The notes under the pieces were generated by a model. The model did not search any database. It saw only the letters and a program-made list of their open reading frames with translations, and was not told the origin of the DNA. Both the position numbers and the translations under genes were made by a program. Of a stretch of 64,000 nucleotides of DNA, positions 33,288 to 44,690 are shown piece by piece. Positions within the stretch are counted from its first letter, which is position 1. Every line of letters starts with the position of its first letter. This DNA is from Diphasiastrum complanatum (lineage: Eukaryota; Streptophyta; Lycopodiopsida; Lycopodiales; Lycopodiaceae), in assembly GCA_029204225.1 (NCBI GenBank), contig CM055113.1, positions 14,344,077 through 14,408,076 of the forward strand, in the 5' to 3' direction.

Positions 33288-33573
33288 CATCAGCAGAGCA
33301 AACATCGTTGATTACGATGATTATGATCTGGTAAGTAGATATTATATTGGTATTGATATTGTTCAGTTTTCTTATTGAGTTTGCAGTGTTATGTATCATT
33401 CTAAATTTATTTTCTTTTCTCGTTTACAGGATGTTATTGAAATAGATGCCTTTGGTATGAGACATGGAGGCGTTCGAGGTGTATCAGCTGGGAGAAAAGA
33501 TGTTTCTCTACAAATTTCATATCTGACACTTGATTCTTTGCATGGTGATTGGATAAGAATCTTTTTGTTTTAG
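33288..33573 (+). pseudogene. Two-exon-like fragment beyond copia element 2
   Basis: 'NIVDYDDYDL' ends at 33,330 with a consensus donor (CTG/GTAAGT). After about 100 bp of T-rich sequence, an acceptor (TTTACAG) at 33,429 opens 'DVIEIDAFGMRHGGVRGVSA' up to the stop at 33,571-33,573. The splice signals and even composition suggest real former coding sequence. It may be the 3' part of the gene at 27,124. The family is unknown to me. Confidence 0.4.
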
Positions 33574-33660
33574 CACCTCCAATTGATAGCTTATTAGGAA
33601 TGTTTTCTTTTTTTTTGAGAGTCTGTCACTTTTTTCAATCGTGACATTCCCTTTATGTAA

Positions 33661-34158
33661 TCATGCATTTGACAGAACTATTTTCAACCTCCTAATTGCT
33701 GCTTTAGCCACTGACTCTGATTTATGATTCCATGCTAGTAGAATATGCAGGTAAATTAGTTTTTTAATAATACGAACCTCAGCATGCAATGTGCATATGT
33801 GAACATATTTTAATGGAATTGGCAGAACACTTTTCATATTTGGATCTTTAGCTTCTCGTGTTGGGCCAGTGTTTGTTGATTGTCCCAAATTCATATTGTA
33901 GCAATCCTTCATGCAATAAAGTCATGGATGCTTTGATGTTGCCCCATGAGAGACATTATACATACACTTTAATGTTTTCAAATCCCCTGCAAGGTGCCAT
34001 TGAATTTGAAAACTTCCATGGTTTTTGACTATAAATTTCTCACCCTTCAAATGTCTCTTTATAATCTCGCCATAATTTGTTCTTGAAAATATCCATGATA
34101 GTAGTTTATGGTCCTCTTTCAAGACATGTAAAGAAACAAGTAATGCATGACATGTCAA
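33661..34158 (-). pseudogene. Unrecognised ORF with CxxC-like site
   Basis: Two minus-strand ORFs (34,158-33,922 and 33,912-33,661) are the same frame split by one TGA. The text around the stop is 'GATSKHP', stop, 'LYCMKDC'. The stop sits where a Cys would complete an HPCxYC metal site. Upstream is 'IQWHLAGDLKTLKCMYNVSH' and downstream 'VHICTLHAEVRIIKKLIYLH'. The layout (a conserved D-K block, then CxxC, then an LH...RI..KL block) looks like a transposon-encoded or repetitive plant protein. I cannot name the family. Confidence 0.45.
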
Positions 34159-34283
34159 TAAAAATTGGCAAGGTATAAATTGTTAATATAGATATTCTAA
34201 ATGAAAATTGAAATGTAAGTCTGGAATGCCTCCTATGACCATATGTGATTTTCTGATTGAGCACTAAACGTTCGATCATCTGT

Positions 34284-35288
34284 ATTTGGTGGCTAAAGGA
34301 TTCACTCAAGTCCAAGGAGTGGATTATCATCTTGTCGTCAAGATGTAGTCAATCAGGTTTCTGATTGTGTTAGCAGCCGTGGAAGACCTCGAAATGCCAA
34401 ATGGATGTCAAGACAGTTTCTCAACAGCAACGTCGAGGAAGAGTTGTATACTTTCCAACCAAAAGGATTCGAAGTCAAAGGCCAAGAGCACAAAGTGTGA
34501 AAGCTACACAAAGCAATCTACGATTTGAAATAGGCCACAAGAGCATGGTTCGATAGAATCAACTCTTATCTCATTCAATTGGGATATGCAAACAATTCAG
34601 CTGACTATAATGTTTATTCAAAGCATATAGGCACCAATTCAGTTCACATAGCTCTTTACATAGATGATGCGTTTATCTTGTTTAACGACACTTCTCTTCT
34701 ACACACTATTAAGAGTGATATGTCAAAGAAATTTGACATGACTGATTTAGGAGCTATCCATTCTTTGCTAGGAGTTCACATTACTTGAAATAGACTTCAG
34801 AAGAAGATATATCTTAGCCAGCAGACATATCTAAAAGGCATTTTAGAAAAATTTCATATGTCTGATTGCAAACCAATTGATACTCCAATGGATCCAAGTA
34901 TAGTATTGACCAAATCTACTTGTGTTGATTCTGGTAGTGAAGTACTCGACATAGCAAAGTACTGTTATCATTCACTAATAGGATCTTTGACGTATGCAAT
35001 GTTGTGTACTAGGTTAAGTCAATTCATGTCTAATCCTAGGATCTCTCATTGGAAAGCATTAAATAGAGTGATGAGATATATTTGGGGAAGTTTAGATCAC
35101 ATTTTATGTTATGATGGAAATACTATTGACCCACTTATCCTGCGAGGCTACTCTGACTCAGGTTGGAGAAGAACAGTCTCTACCAAAAAATCTACCTTCG
35201 GGCCCTGTTTCTATCTGGTAGGGGGACCGATTTCGTGGAACTCAAGCATAAATCAGTTGCGCTTTATTCGACCGAGGCATAGTACATA
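34284..35288 (+). pseudogene. Copia element 5: RT and RNase H, left half
   Basis: Ty1/copia reverse transcriptase with stops and shifts. 'FTQVQGVDYH', 'VVKM', stop, 'SIRFLIVLAAVE', 'LHKAIYDLK' and 'ATRAWFDRINSYLIQLGY' precede the 34,579 ORF. That ORF has 'HIALYIDDAFILF' (YIDD in place of YVDD) and 'DLGAIHSLLGVHI'. The next ORF (34,858-35,310) has 'PIDTPMD' and 'SLIGSLTYAML', then RNase H 'GYSDSGW'. Near the end another frame gives 'VALYSTEA', stop, 'Y', which is the conserved STEAEY site. Exactly there the 24.5-kb LTR element begins. The frame resumes at 59,778. Confidence 0.9.
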
Positions 35289-35766
35289 TGCTATGGCCAT
35301 ACTCGGTTAAGGACTTGGAATAGTCCTAATATGGTAGAGCGGCCCTCCAGTATTCGAGATTATTGGTCATGCCAAGATTTAATTTCATGTCGAGGCTTGT
35401 TTGTGACTAATTACCTTGAGAGGGCCCAGACACTCTAATTGAGACATATGGAGTATTGCATGTGTGTGTAACAGATATAGGTAGGAGGATTGCATGAAGA
35501 GGTGTGATCTATTTATAGTTGACCTGCATGGGAGTTGCATGGTTTCATGCATAGGACTCTACTCTCTATATAATGAGGTAGGGATTTTCCCGTCGACATA
35601 TTGGGTTTAGGTCACCAGTTTTTCTCTTCTCCTCTGGCTTCATATGGCATGGCTTGGGGGCTAGATCCAGGTTTGATCTAGGATTGGTTGGGCGGTTTGG
35701 CTCCATAGTCTCTTTTATTGTGTTCTCCTATCCTCATCTTAGGAGAAATCCTTTAGGGTCTTTACA
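35289..35766 (+). repeat. Left LTR of the 24.5-kb element
   Basis: 478 bp. It starts TGCTATGGCC and ends GGTCTTTACA, and is the same length as 59,300-59,777. I count roughly 40 differences by eye, about 91-92% identity. The flanking 5 bp are ACATA on the left and ACATC on the right, a target duplication with one change. Confidence 0.95.
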
Positions 35767-35779
35767 TTGGTATCAAAGC
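35767..35779 (+). other. Primer-binding site of the 24.5-kb element
   Basis: TTGGTATCAAAGC directly after the LTR. It is a one-mismatch version of the initiator-Met primer site TGGTATCAGAGC. Confidence 0.8.
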
Positions 35780-36638
35780 ACAGCTGAGATGCGATCAAGG
35801 ATGAGATTGGAGTGCTATGTTCTCAAGAGAATTGTGCACAACTAGGTTATGTCCTGACGTCGTTTCTCAGAGAATCAATCTGCATGTTGTTTGATTGATA
35901 GAAAACGACTGAGGAAATAAGCACTGTGGGTCTTAGTGAAAAACCTATCAGGATGGTCCAACAATTTTAATACCTGTCGTGGAGTCCTCTACTCGGAATC
36001 TATCTGGACTTGATAGTTGTTGGAATGCATCAAAATGAATGTCTATAGGCTATTGGATTGCTGGAATGATACACAGAGCTGAGCAATCAGATGTGAAGGA
36101 GATGACTTGTGAGAACTAAGTCATTAAACCTCCATTGCTCGCTCTCATTTAATCTGGTGGCTATCGCTCTCTTTTTTATGCAAGCAGTGTTGAATCCTTG
36201 ATTCCTTGGAGAGTGCGAGGGCTTGAGGTGAAAGATTGAGGGCTGTCATTAGAGATAAGATCATGGTTTCATTCATTTGATGAGCCACAGAAGGCAGAAA
36301 ATGAGCGCAATCCCAACTCCTGGCACTGCCTGAATTATCTTTGTCTTTCGATTGGTGTTGGTTGCGCTCACAAGGAAAGGGAGCTTGAAAGCTCGAGGTG
36401 GTGAGGAGACAAGGGGCTCACAACCTACTGTGGATGAGCAGCCATCATGATTGTGGCCACCAGAATGTTGTGTAAGCCTTTTTGGATAGGAAACCCTTAG
36501 AGTTTACTTAATCTTGCAAACCCTGAAAAAAAATTTGGCCTTGCAAAGATTTTTTTTTTGGAAATAAGTTTCTAAATACATGCTAGGTGACCATGGGCTT
36601 TTAAAGTTTTAACAGTTCACAACTTTGATGTTTGTTCG
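35780..36638 (+). other. Internal leader of the 24.5-kb element
   Basis: No gene is visible. It is interrupted at 36,639 by copia element 4. Confidence 0.5.
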
Positions 36639-37329
36639 TGTGAAAAATTGCCTACATTGGCAAATCTAGCCATGTAGAATATTGTACATTTTGTCAATAT
36701 TGTTTGTTGGTTACTTGAATGGCCAAAGTGCCACTTGTACACACACACCTAAAGTAGGTTACCACGAGTCAAGAGGAGTGGTTGTGTCTATTTGGTAGTG
36801 ATTCCTACTTTGTAGGATCTAGACCATGATTTATGATGAGATTTGTACCTACCATGCACCTACCAAGCATGACTCTTGGATCTAGGCTAGGGTTTTCACA
36901 TTAGGGCAAGAAAGTGGAGTCTACTTCCTTATTACATGCTGGATTTTCACCTAACTTTGCAAAGGAAGTGTGTTTTACTATGTATTTCCATTCTCCATAG
37001 TGAGAAGATAGAAACTTTTTGGAGCCTCAAGGAGAAACTCGAGTTTCCTCTCATTGTATGGTGATTACTCTATTTTTCCAATGAAACCCAGATTTGGCAC
37101 TTTGTAAACACTGTCTACGGGCTGTACTACAGCCTTATTTCCACACGTGTGGAGTTGGATTAGACTATTTGATCAATGCTTTGATTGTCTCTACTTGTTT
37201 CCTATCAAGCTGCTAAACTAGATCTTGGTTTCTGATGACTAGTTTCTGATAGATTGTTTAACAAGCATACAATCACCTTGTGGATCATTCAAAGATCCAT
37301 TTATGGTCCTTAGTACTGTACTTTTCACA
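36639..37329 (+). repeat. 5' LTR of copia element 4
   Basis: 691 bp, from TGTGAAAAATTGCC to CTTTTCACA, with short terminal inverted repeats. The first 256 bp are repeated at 40,642-40,897. The primer site TGGTATCAGATCC follows at 37,330. Confidence 0.92.
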
Positions 37330-37960
37330 TGGTATCAGATCCAAGTACAAGGCCATTGATCTGTGTTTGAATCTAATCCAGTTTTAGCAGGTTTTTGTGC
37401 AAAAAGCTAGTATTGGAAGGGCGATCTGGTATCCAGGTTTTGGTGAGGGGATTTGATCCCAAACTTTTTCAGGATCAAAATCCATACTGTTCACAAGTGT
37501 GGGCATCTCTGAACCAGCATTTAATAACCCATATTCATTGGATCATAGAAAATTCATATGGTGTCAGTTTGATGTAATTTTTGGTGCAAATCCTAGGATA
37601 AGCTACCAAGATCACTTGCCATTAATTAGTTTTGGATTTGTTTCATGAAAACTAATTAATCTAGGCTGATTACAGACCTTCTTAAAGTGGAAACCAGGTC
37701 TTAAAAGTACATCAAAGTGAATGAGAGAGATAGAGTCAATTTTTGTCCAAGAATAGCCAAGATTGGCAAGATTTGCTTGAGTGTAGTTTTCATCTCATCT
37801 TATCTTCATTCCAGCTTGTGAGGGAGTGATAGAACTGTGATTACAAATCCATCTGTTGGATTAGAAGTCAACATTTGAGTGAAACACTGCAAGTTAGAAA
37901 CCTTTGTGAGTTTCAGGTCCAAACAAATCTATATCTTGTGTGTAGAATCTTGCTAGTAAG

Positions 37961-38569
37961 ATGGGATCAGTGGGAGCCTACCTTCTAGAAGCTAGTGAGA
38001 GGTTAAATTCTACCAATTATGCTATTTTGAAAGTGAGGATGGAGTCACTAATGGTGCTCCAGGATCTTTATGAGTTTCTAATAGATGATGAAGATGAACC
38101 TCTAGGTGCACAGGAATTAGTGAGATACAAGAAGAGGTCTAGGCTTGCACTTCACTGTATTAAGATGAATGTAAGCAATGATCTTTTAAGGGAAGTATCA
38201 TCATGTAAGAGTGCTAAAGAGGCTTGGGAATCTTTAAAATCTATCTATGAGTCTAGTAACACTTCGAGGGTTCTCATGCTTAGGAATCAGATTCTACAAA
38301 GCATGAAGAGGAGTGATGAGAATGCACAAGATTATGTGCTAAGAATCAAGTCTCTTAATAGGGAGTTAGCTTCCATTGGAGAGAAGATTCAAGATAGTGA
38401 GCTTGTTCAGATTTTCCTAAATGGTCTAGGGAGTGGCTTTACAAATTTGGTCCAAAGCTTTGCAATCCAAGACACTTTGCCTACTATAGAAAAGCTACAC
38501 AGTGTATTAGTAGCTGAAGAGTGTAGGATGTTGCATACCAATGCAAGAATGAATGCTATTTCTCTGTAG
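37961..38569 (+). pseudogene. Copia element 4: gag
   Basis: The ORF starts MGSVGAYLLEASERLNSTNY and is close in pattern to the gag of copia element 2 (ERLxxxNYxxxKxRMES, AKEAWxxLKxIYE, SDENAQDYVLRIKSLNRELA). After the stop the frame continues as 'DGDEKANFSFKSKKKTNGKK' to about 38,700. It then jumps to the region after the integrase core, so the zinc knuckle, protease and integrase core have been deleted. It forms virus-like particles in intact relatives. Confidence 0.92.
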
Positions 38570-38700
38570 GATGGTGATGAGAAAGCTAATTTCTCATTCA
38601 AAAGCAAGAAGAAGACCAATGGCAAGAAGAAGCACTTCAAGGAGACCAAGGAGGAGGATGAGGCTTCAAGCTCAAATCCACTTGCTATGTACACCAATCC

Positions 38701-40680
38701 TTGGATAAGAGAAGGAAGGATGATGCAACATCTATCAAAGGCATCTTTGTGGGATATGGTGAGAATAGCAAAGGTTATAGAGTCTTCAATCCCATCACTA
38801 GCAAGGTGATAGTGAGTAGGGATGTTATTTTTTATGAAGGACATGCTTGTGATTTGGATGATAATGCTACTAATCATCTTGATGCCAAGGATAAAGCTAG
38901 GATGGAGGAGGAGCTTCCAAGTGAAGAAGAACTTGAGGATCCACCTCAAGATGCAAGAACTCCAAGAAGATCTACAAGGGCAAGATCCGAGCCATTGAGG
39001 CTCACCTATGATGGTCAAGGTGATCAAAGGGAAGGCTCATCATCTTTCACATCTTACACCTTTCTTACTTCAATGTTAGATGAGCCAACATGCTATGAAG
39101 ATGCTTGTAAGTCTAAAAGTTGGGTGGATGCTATGCAAGTAGAGTATGATGCTCTTATTGAGAATCATACTTGGGATCTTGTGGATCTTCCTCAAGGGAA
39201 GAAACCTCTTGATTGCAAGTGGGTGTTTAGATTGAAGTATAATCAAGATGGATCAATAAGCAAGCATAAAGCTAGGCTTGTTGCCAAAGGTTTTTTACAA
39301 ACCAAAGGCATTGACTATGATGAGACTTTTGCTCCTGTGGCTAAGCTTGTTACTATCAGGTTGATCATTAGTCTTGCTACAACCTTCAATTGGGAGCTAT
39401 TCCAACTTGACTTCACAAATGCATTCCTCAATGGTTATTTGGAGGAAGAGATCTACATGAGGCAACCCGAGGGCTTCATCGAGGCAAAGCATGAAGGAAA
39501 GGTGTGTTTTTTGAAGAAGAGCCTTTATGGGCTCAAGCAAGCACCTAGAGCATGGTACTCTAGGCTAAACTCTTTTCTCATTTCCATAAATTTTGTAATG
39601 AGTGCCTATGATCCATCATTGTATATAAGTTTTCATGATGGCATGATCATTATTCTTGTTTTTTATGTAGATGACATTATCTTGAGTGGTAATGATCTAG
39701 ATGGAATTAGAGGTGTAAAAATTGCTTTAGCAAAAGAGTTTAAGATGGTAGATCTCGGCCTATTGAGCTTCATTCTTGGAATAGAGGTTATTAGAGGATG
39801 TGATTTTAGCTTCATTTGTCAATCTAAATATGCTACATCCATCCTAGATAGATTTAGAATGAAGAATTGTAAAGGCATTGAGACACCAATGGAGCAACAT
39901 GTAAAAGCATCTATTGGTTGTGATGAAGCATCCTTTGAGGACATCACATTATATAGAAGGCTTATTGGCTCCTTGATCTATTTAACTATAACTAGACCTG
40001 ATCTTAGTTATAGTGTTGGAAAGTTAAGCCAATTCATGCAAAGTCCTCTAGTTTCACATTGGAAGATGGCCAAAAGAGTTCTTAGATACATTTCATTCAC
40101 TAAGAATTTTGGTATTTTGTATAGAGGAACTAATCTTGGCTTAAGAGCCTAAAGTGACTCGGATTTTGCAGGTGACAAAGTGGATAGAAGATCAACAAGT
40201 GCCTTTGCCACCTTTCTATGTGATGGAGTAGTATCATGGCTTTCCAAAAAGCAAGATACCATCTCCCTATCTTCCACAGAATCCGAATACAAGGCCTTGA
40301 CATCAACATGCAAGGAGGTCTTGTGGCTCAAAAGGCTATCGGTGGAGCTTCATGTCATGGAGGAGGAGATCCCTATCATCTATTGTGACAACCAATCAGC
40401 CCAATCACTTGCAACTAATCCTACATTCCATGCAAGGAGCAAACACATCGAAATTGCTCATCATTTCGTGAGGGAAAAAGTGCAAGCTAAAGAGATCAAG
40501 CTCCAACACGTGCCATCATCAAGTTGCTTGGCTGATTTGTTTACTAAACCTTTACCTAAAGATTCATTTGTCAAGCTTAGATCTTTAATTGGAGTTATTG
40601 ATAAAAGCATTGTGATCTCCAAGGCTAGATTTGAGGAGGAGTGTGAAAAATTGCCTACATTGGCAAATCTAGCCATGTAG
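38701..40680 (+). pseudogene. Copia element 4: reverse transcriptase and RNase H
   Basis: The frame 38,701-40,152 has 'GIFVGYGENSKGYRVFNP' (end of the integrase region), the basic linker 'RRSTRARSEPLRLTY', RT 'FQLDFTNAFLNGYLEEEIYM' and the catalytic YVDD in 'FYVDDIILSG'. A single TAA at 40,150-40,152 replaces the Tyr of 'RAYSDSD'. After it the frame runs on as RNase H with 'SDSDFAGDKVDRRST', 'SSTESEYKAL' and 'CDNQSAQSLA' (the D, E and D) to the stop at 40,678. RT and RNase H look otherwise intact. Integrase is gone. Confidence 0.95.
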
Positions 40681-40897
40681 AATATTGTACATTTTGTCAA
40701 TATTGTTTGTTGGTTACTTGAATGGCCAAAGTGCCACTTGTACATACACACCTAAAGTAGGTTACCACGAGTCAAGAGGAGTGGTTGTGTCTATTTGGTA
40801 GTGATTCCTACTTTGTAGGATCTAGACCATGATTTATGATGAGATTTGTACCTACCATGCACCTACCAAGCATGACTCTTGGATCTAGGCTAGGGTT
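40642..40897 (+). repeat. 3' LTR of copia element 4 (right-truncated)
   Basis: It starts TGTGAAAAATTGCC right after the purine tract GAGGAGGAG and overlaps the last codons of pol. Homology to the 5' LTR stops at 40,897, where unrelated CACTA-like DNA begins. 435 bp are missing. Confidence 0.92.
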
Positions 40898-41920
40898 ATC
40901 TTCTCCCTCATCTTTGTCCGAAGCCGAACCTTGTCCTTCGTCTTCGCCTTCGTCCCCTTCATCTTCATTCCCTTCTTCTCATGGGTTTCCTCCCGTTCTT
41001 TCTTCCACAAAGGAAGCGGATGCCCTCTACATACACATTCACAAAACAAATTAATGATTATTAGCCAAACACATGTCATAAATATGAAATGAAATATAAA
41101 TTGTGTATCAAAAATATGAGAAATACAAATTATGTAACAAAAATCTACCCTTGGATGTACGCGCCTTCTGCCGCAAGATGATCAACCAAGGCACTATAGC
41201 CTTGGCAATATCCAATATTGTACTCGACATTTGTATACTTATGCCCATATCAACCTACATCAACACAAATCGATGATTAGAAAAAGGCAAAAAATTATTG
41301 GTAAACAATAAACATATGAAATGCAATTAGCTAGAAGAGAATTGCTTACAAATTGGACATGCATATTAGTCTTGCCTCTCAATCCAAGGTGAGATTGGCC
41401 TAAAAGATTAAGCCTTTATTTTGTTGCCTCTCTTTGTTGCTTAAAACGCTCGGGATTAGGATGCTTGGATTCGTAAACAACGTTTTCCCAATCTTTTTTA
41501 GATGCCCATCTCGGCTTCTTCTTGCGTTTACTACATAATCGTCTTAATGATTGGCGCTTATGATGAATATGTGTACACATACTCGTCTTCGCCCATTTGT
41601 CATTAAATTGATTTGGTTGTGGAAACTCTCGGTACAATATATCAAGTATCTTGTCTTTGTCCCCTTGGTCTTGTTGCTCCCAAGGTTAAACAAATCATGA
41701 TCAAAGTATTTAAGAGTAAGGTCGTGCAATGACGACCTTACCCCGAATGTCCATGATGGTGGAACCGTTCTCATCAAGGTTATAGAAAATATTCGTGGAT
41801 TCTTCCGACGACATCTTTGTCGAAATGAATCCACGATCTTGTTGATCAGATTCTCCTTCGGAAAGACAAAGGGCTTTCATCCTTTGCCTTTCCTTGGGAG
41901 ATAGCATAGTATAAAAATCT
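40898..41920 (-). pseudogene. CACTA accessory (Ptta/En/Spm-type) gene remnant
   Basis: Minus-strand pieces in order: 41,907-41,710 (MLSPKERQRMKALCLSEGES), the 41,834-41,544 region, and 41,637-41,416. The last contains 'FNDKWAKTSMCTHIHHKR', 'KKPRWASKKDWENVVYESKH' and, beyond a stop, 'SHLGLRGKTN'. The 'W..KKDW...V' then 'KNR....SHxGxRG' layout resembles the plant transposase family Ptta/En/Spm (TNPA-like accessory proteins). An acidic tail (EEGNEDEGDEGEDEGQGSAS) lies near 40,970-40,910. It probably belongs to a CACTA-type element whose left end was lost at the junction with copia 4. Confidence 0.45.
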
Positions 41921-42081
41921 CACACTCAATTGGAGTCCAATCCCGAGGCTTGTCCTCTTCCACCGGAAGAGGATCTTGGCCTCCTCCTTGATGCTCCGCT
42001 ACCACTAGTAGACATGACTATTGAGAGAAAGATATGAAGTTGTGAAAAGAACTTGGAAAGATATCAAATGTGAAAAAAAAA

Positions 42082-42730
<649 letters not shown>

Positions 42731-42849
42731 GAGAGATTGAAAGCTTGAGAGTGAGAGTGTGAAAGCTTGAGTGTGATAGTGAGCCTCAAGAAATCCAAAA
42801 GAAAGCGTGGAGAAATATTTAATGAGGGCATTTTTATACACTTTTCAGA

Positions 42850-42912
42850 TTTCAAGTGTCGCATGGCTCTGCCACGCATTTTTTTGCCACGTGTGGCAAT
42901 GCCACACAATTT
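42850..42912. repeat. GCCACGTGTGGC-type palindromes, left group
   Basis: 'tctgccacgc', 'tgccacgtgtggca' and 'atgccacacaat' occur together. They are the same motif as the large cluster at 55.8-56.33 kb and could be subterminal repeats of the CACTA-like element. Confidence 0.6.
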
Positions 42913-44690
42913 TTTTTTGCCTAGAAATACGTGATTATGGCTTGGAAGGTGTCATATAGCAAGTGGTTTGTCAAAAAGACAAATTATGGAACTAACAGAG
43001 TGATTTGACTCTTAGTTTCTAAATTTTTTTGAGGACAAAAGCATGTGAGTGATATGACATATTTTTAAGCATAAATTTTTAAGGACAAAAACATGTGGTT
43101 GATATGACATATTTTGGGTACAAGAGGACCATGTTTTCTTTGAAGATTTCGATGATTTTTTAAAAAGGACAAATGAGTATTAATAATATTTTGATTTGAT
43201 ATAAGACAAGTAGATGATTTGATATGGGTGGTACAAAATGACCATGTGTTTAAGAGAATTTTGTGATTTATAAAAAATGACAAATGTAAATATGTGGTTT
43301 GATGTCGCATATAAGCTGTGGACATTATTTAGTTTATAAAGTATTAATTATATATGGGTCCCTTAGAAACCCGTTCCAACCCTTTTGAGTCGGAACATTT
43401 TTTTTTAAAATAGAAAAACATGTGCTAAGTTGGGCGCAATCTTCCTCTTCTTCTTTGTAATACACTGAGAGACGCTATATATACTACTACTTCCACAAAG
43501 TAAGGTATCAATGAGCTAATAGATTTCGAGGAACATGGTTGTGTGTTGTGCGGTTAAAGCCAGTTGAAGGAAGTTTAAGGATAGAAGAGATCTGAAATCT
43601 CTGTGGGATCCGAGGAGGGATTGGAGGTGGGTGTTTTTTGTGAAGGGATTGTTGATGGATGGAGATAAGAGCAATTGACAAGAGCGTAGGGGAATGTGGT
43701 GGGGTGTTTTCAGACTTTGTATTGAGTGGATGGAAAAGAAATAGCTAGCAGTAGCTCGGCGGACGTTGTTAGATGATTGCTAGCATTGAGGAATGGATCA
43801 AACAGTTTTGTTTGTGAAGTCCTTGGCTGTCATTACAGGAGTTCTAAATCCAAAAAAGACCCTTTGTAAAGATTCTTTTTATTATTTTTCTCAAATTTTT
43901 CTTACACATGGACCAATCAAAACACTCAAATTTGAAATCTACGTAACGTAATTTTTTGAGTCCACATTTTGATTCCATACTAAAAATGGCATAACTTTTT
44001 AGTGGTATGTCCGAATTTAGCGGAGTTTAGTGCATTGGAAAGCGCTCAACAAGGGCTTTCCAATGATATGTTAGATGACATACTTTTGAGCTACGATTAA
44101 AAAGTTATGGCAAGTCAAAAGTATTAGTGTTATATTATTTTAATAATAAAAAAGGCATCTTGCACGAATTCTTAAAGGGTCTTTTTGGAACTCAAAACTC
44201 CTCTAATGGGTCTTGTGCAGAGGTGCTACCGACAATGCTAAGAGGATCGCCAGGACTAATTGATTGTATCACAGTCGGATTTGATTTAAGAGGATCATTG
44301 AGAGCGTAAAATGATTTTTTCTTGAGATGGTGATGGGGGACAAGAAAAAATTGAACATTTGGCACCATTGCCACTTGAACCCCAATGCATTCTAAATCTA
44401 TAACATCTACAATATTGTCCCCGTTCAGATCCCTGCAAACAAATTTCTACTCTTTTCACACATCTAAATTACTACACACTGGACGGAGCCACATCAATGG
44501 CTACATCATTGACCAAATCCATGGGCTGGTAGACTCGCAAATCCGTTGTTACCAAATGCACTAACAGACCTGGATTTTCTTCAACTCCAAGCTCACGCTC
44601 CGCTCGTTCCCAACGCTGACATTCTCACTATTTCTCTCTTGTCCTTCCAAGCAGCAGACTAATCATCCTGCCCAAGGACTAGATTCAATC
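42913..44690. other. Gene-free AT-rich DNA
   Basis: Degenerate repeats of 'gacaaaaacatgtggttgatatgacatatt' type occur at 42,975-43,310. A possible TATA (ctatatatac) lies at about 43,475. Positions 43,920-44,110 contain 'catAACTTTTTagtggtatg' and its inverted partner 'aaAAGTTatgg'. No ORF with recognisable content is present. Confidence 0.45.

Noticed and set aside
38407-39027. 206-codon minus ORF
   Set aside because: It is antisense to the copia 4 gag-pol frame, a shadow of the real coding strand.
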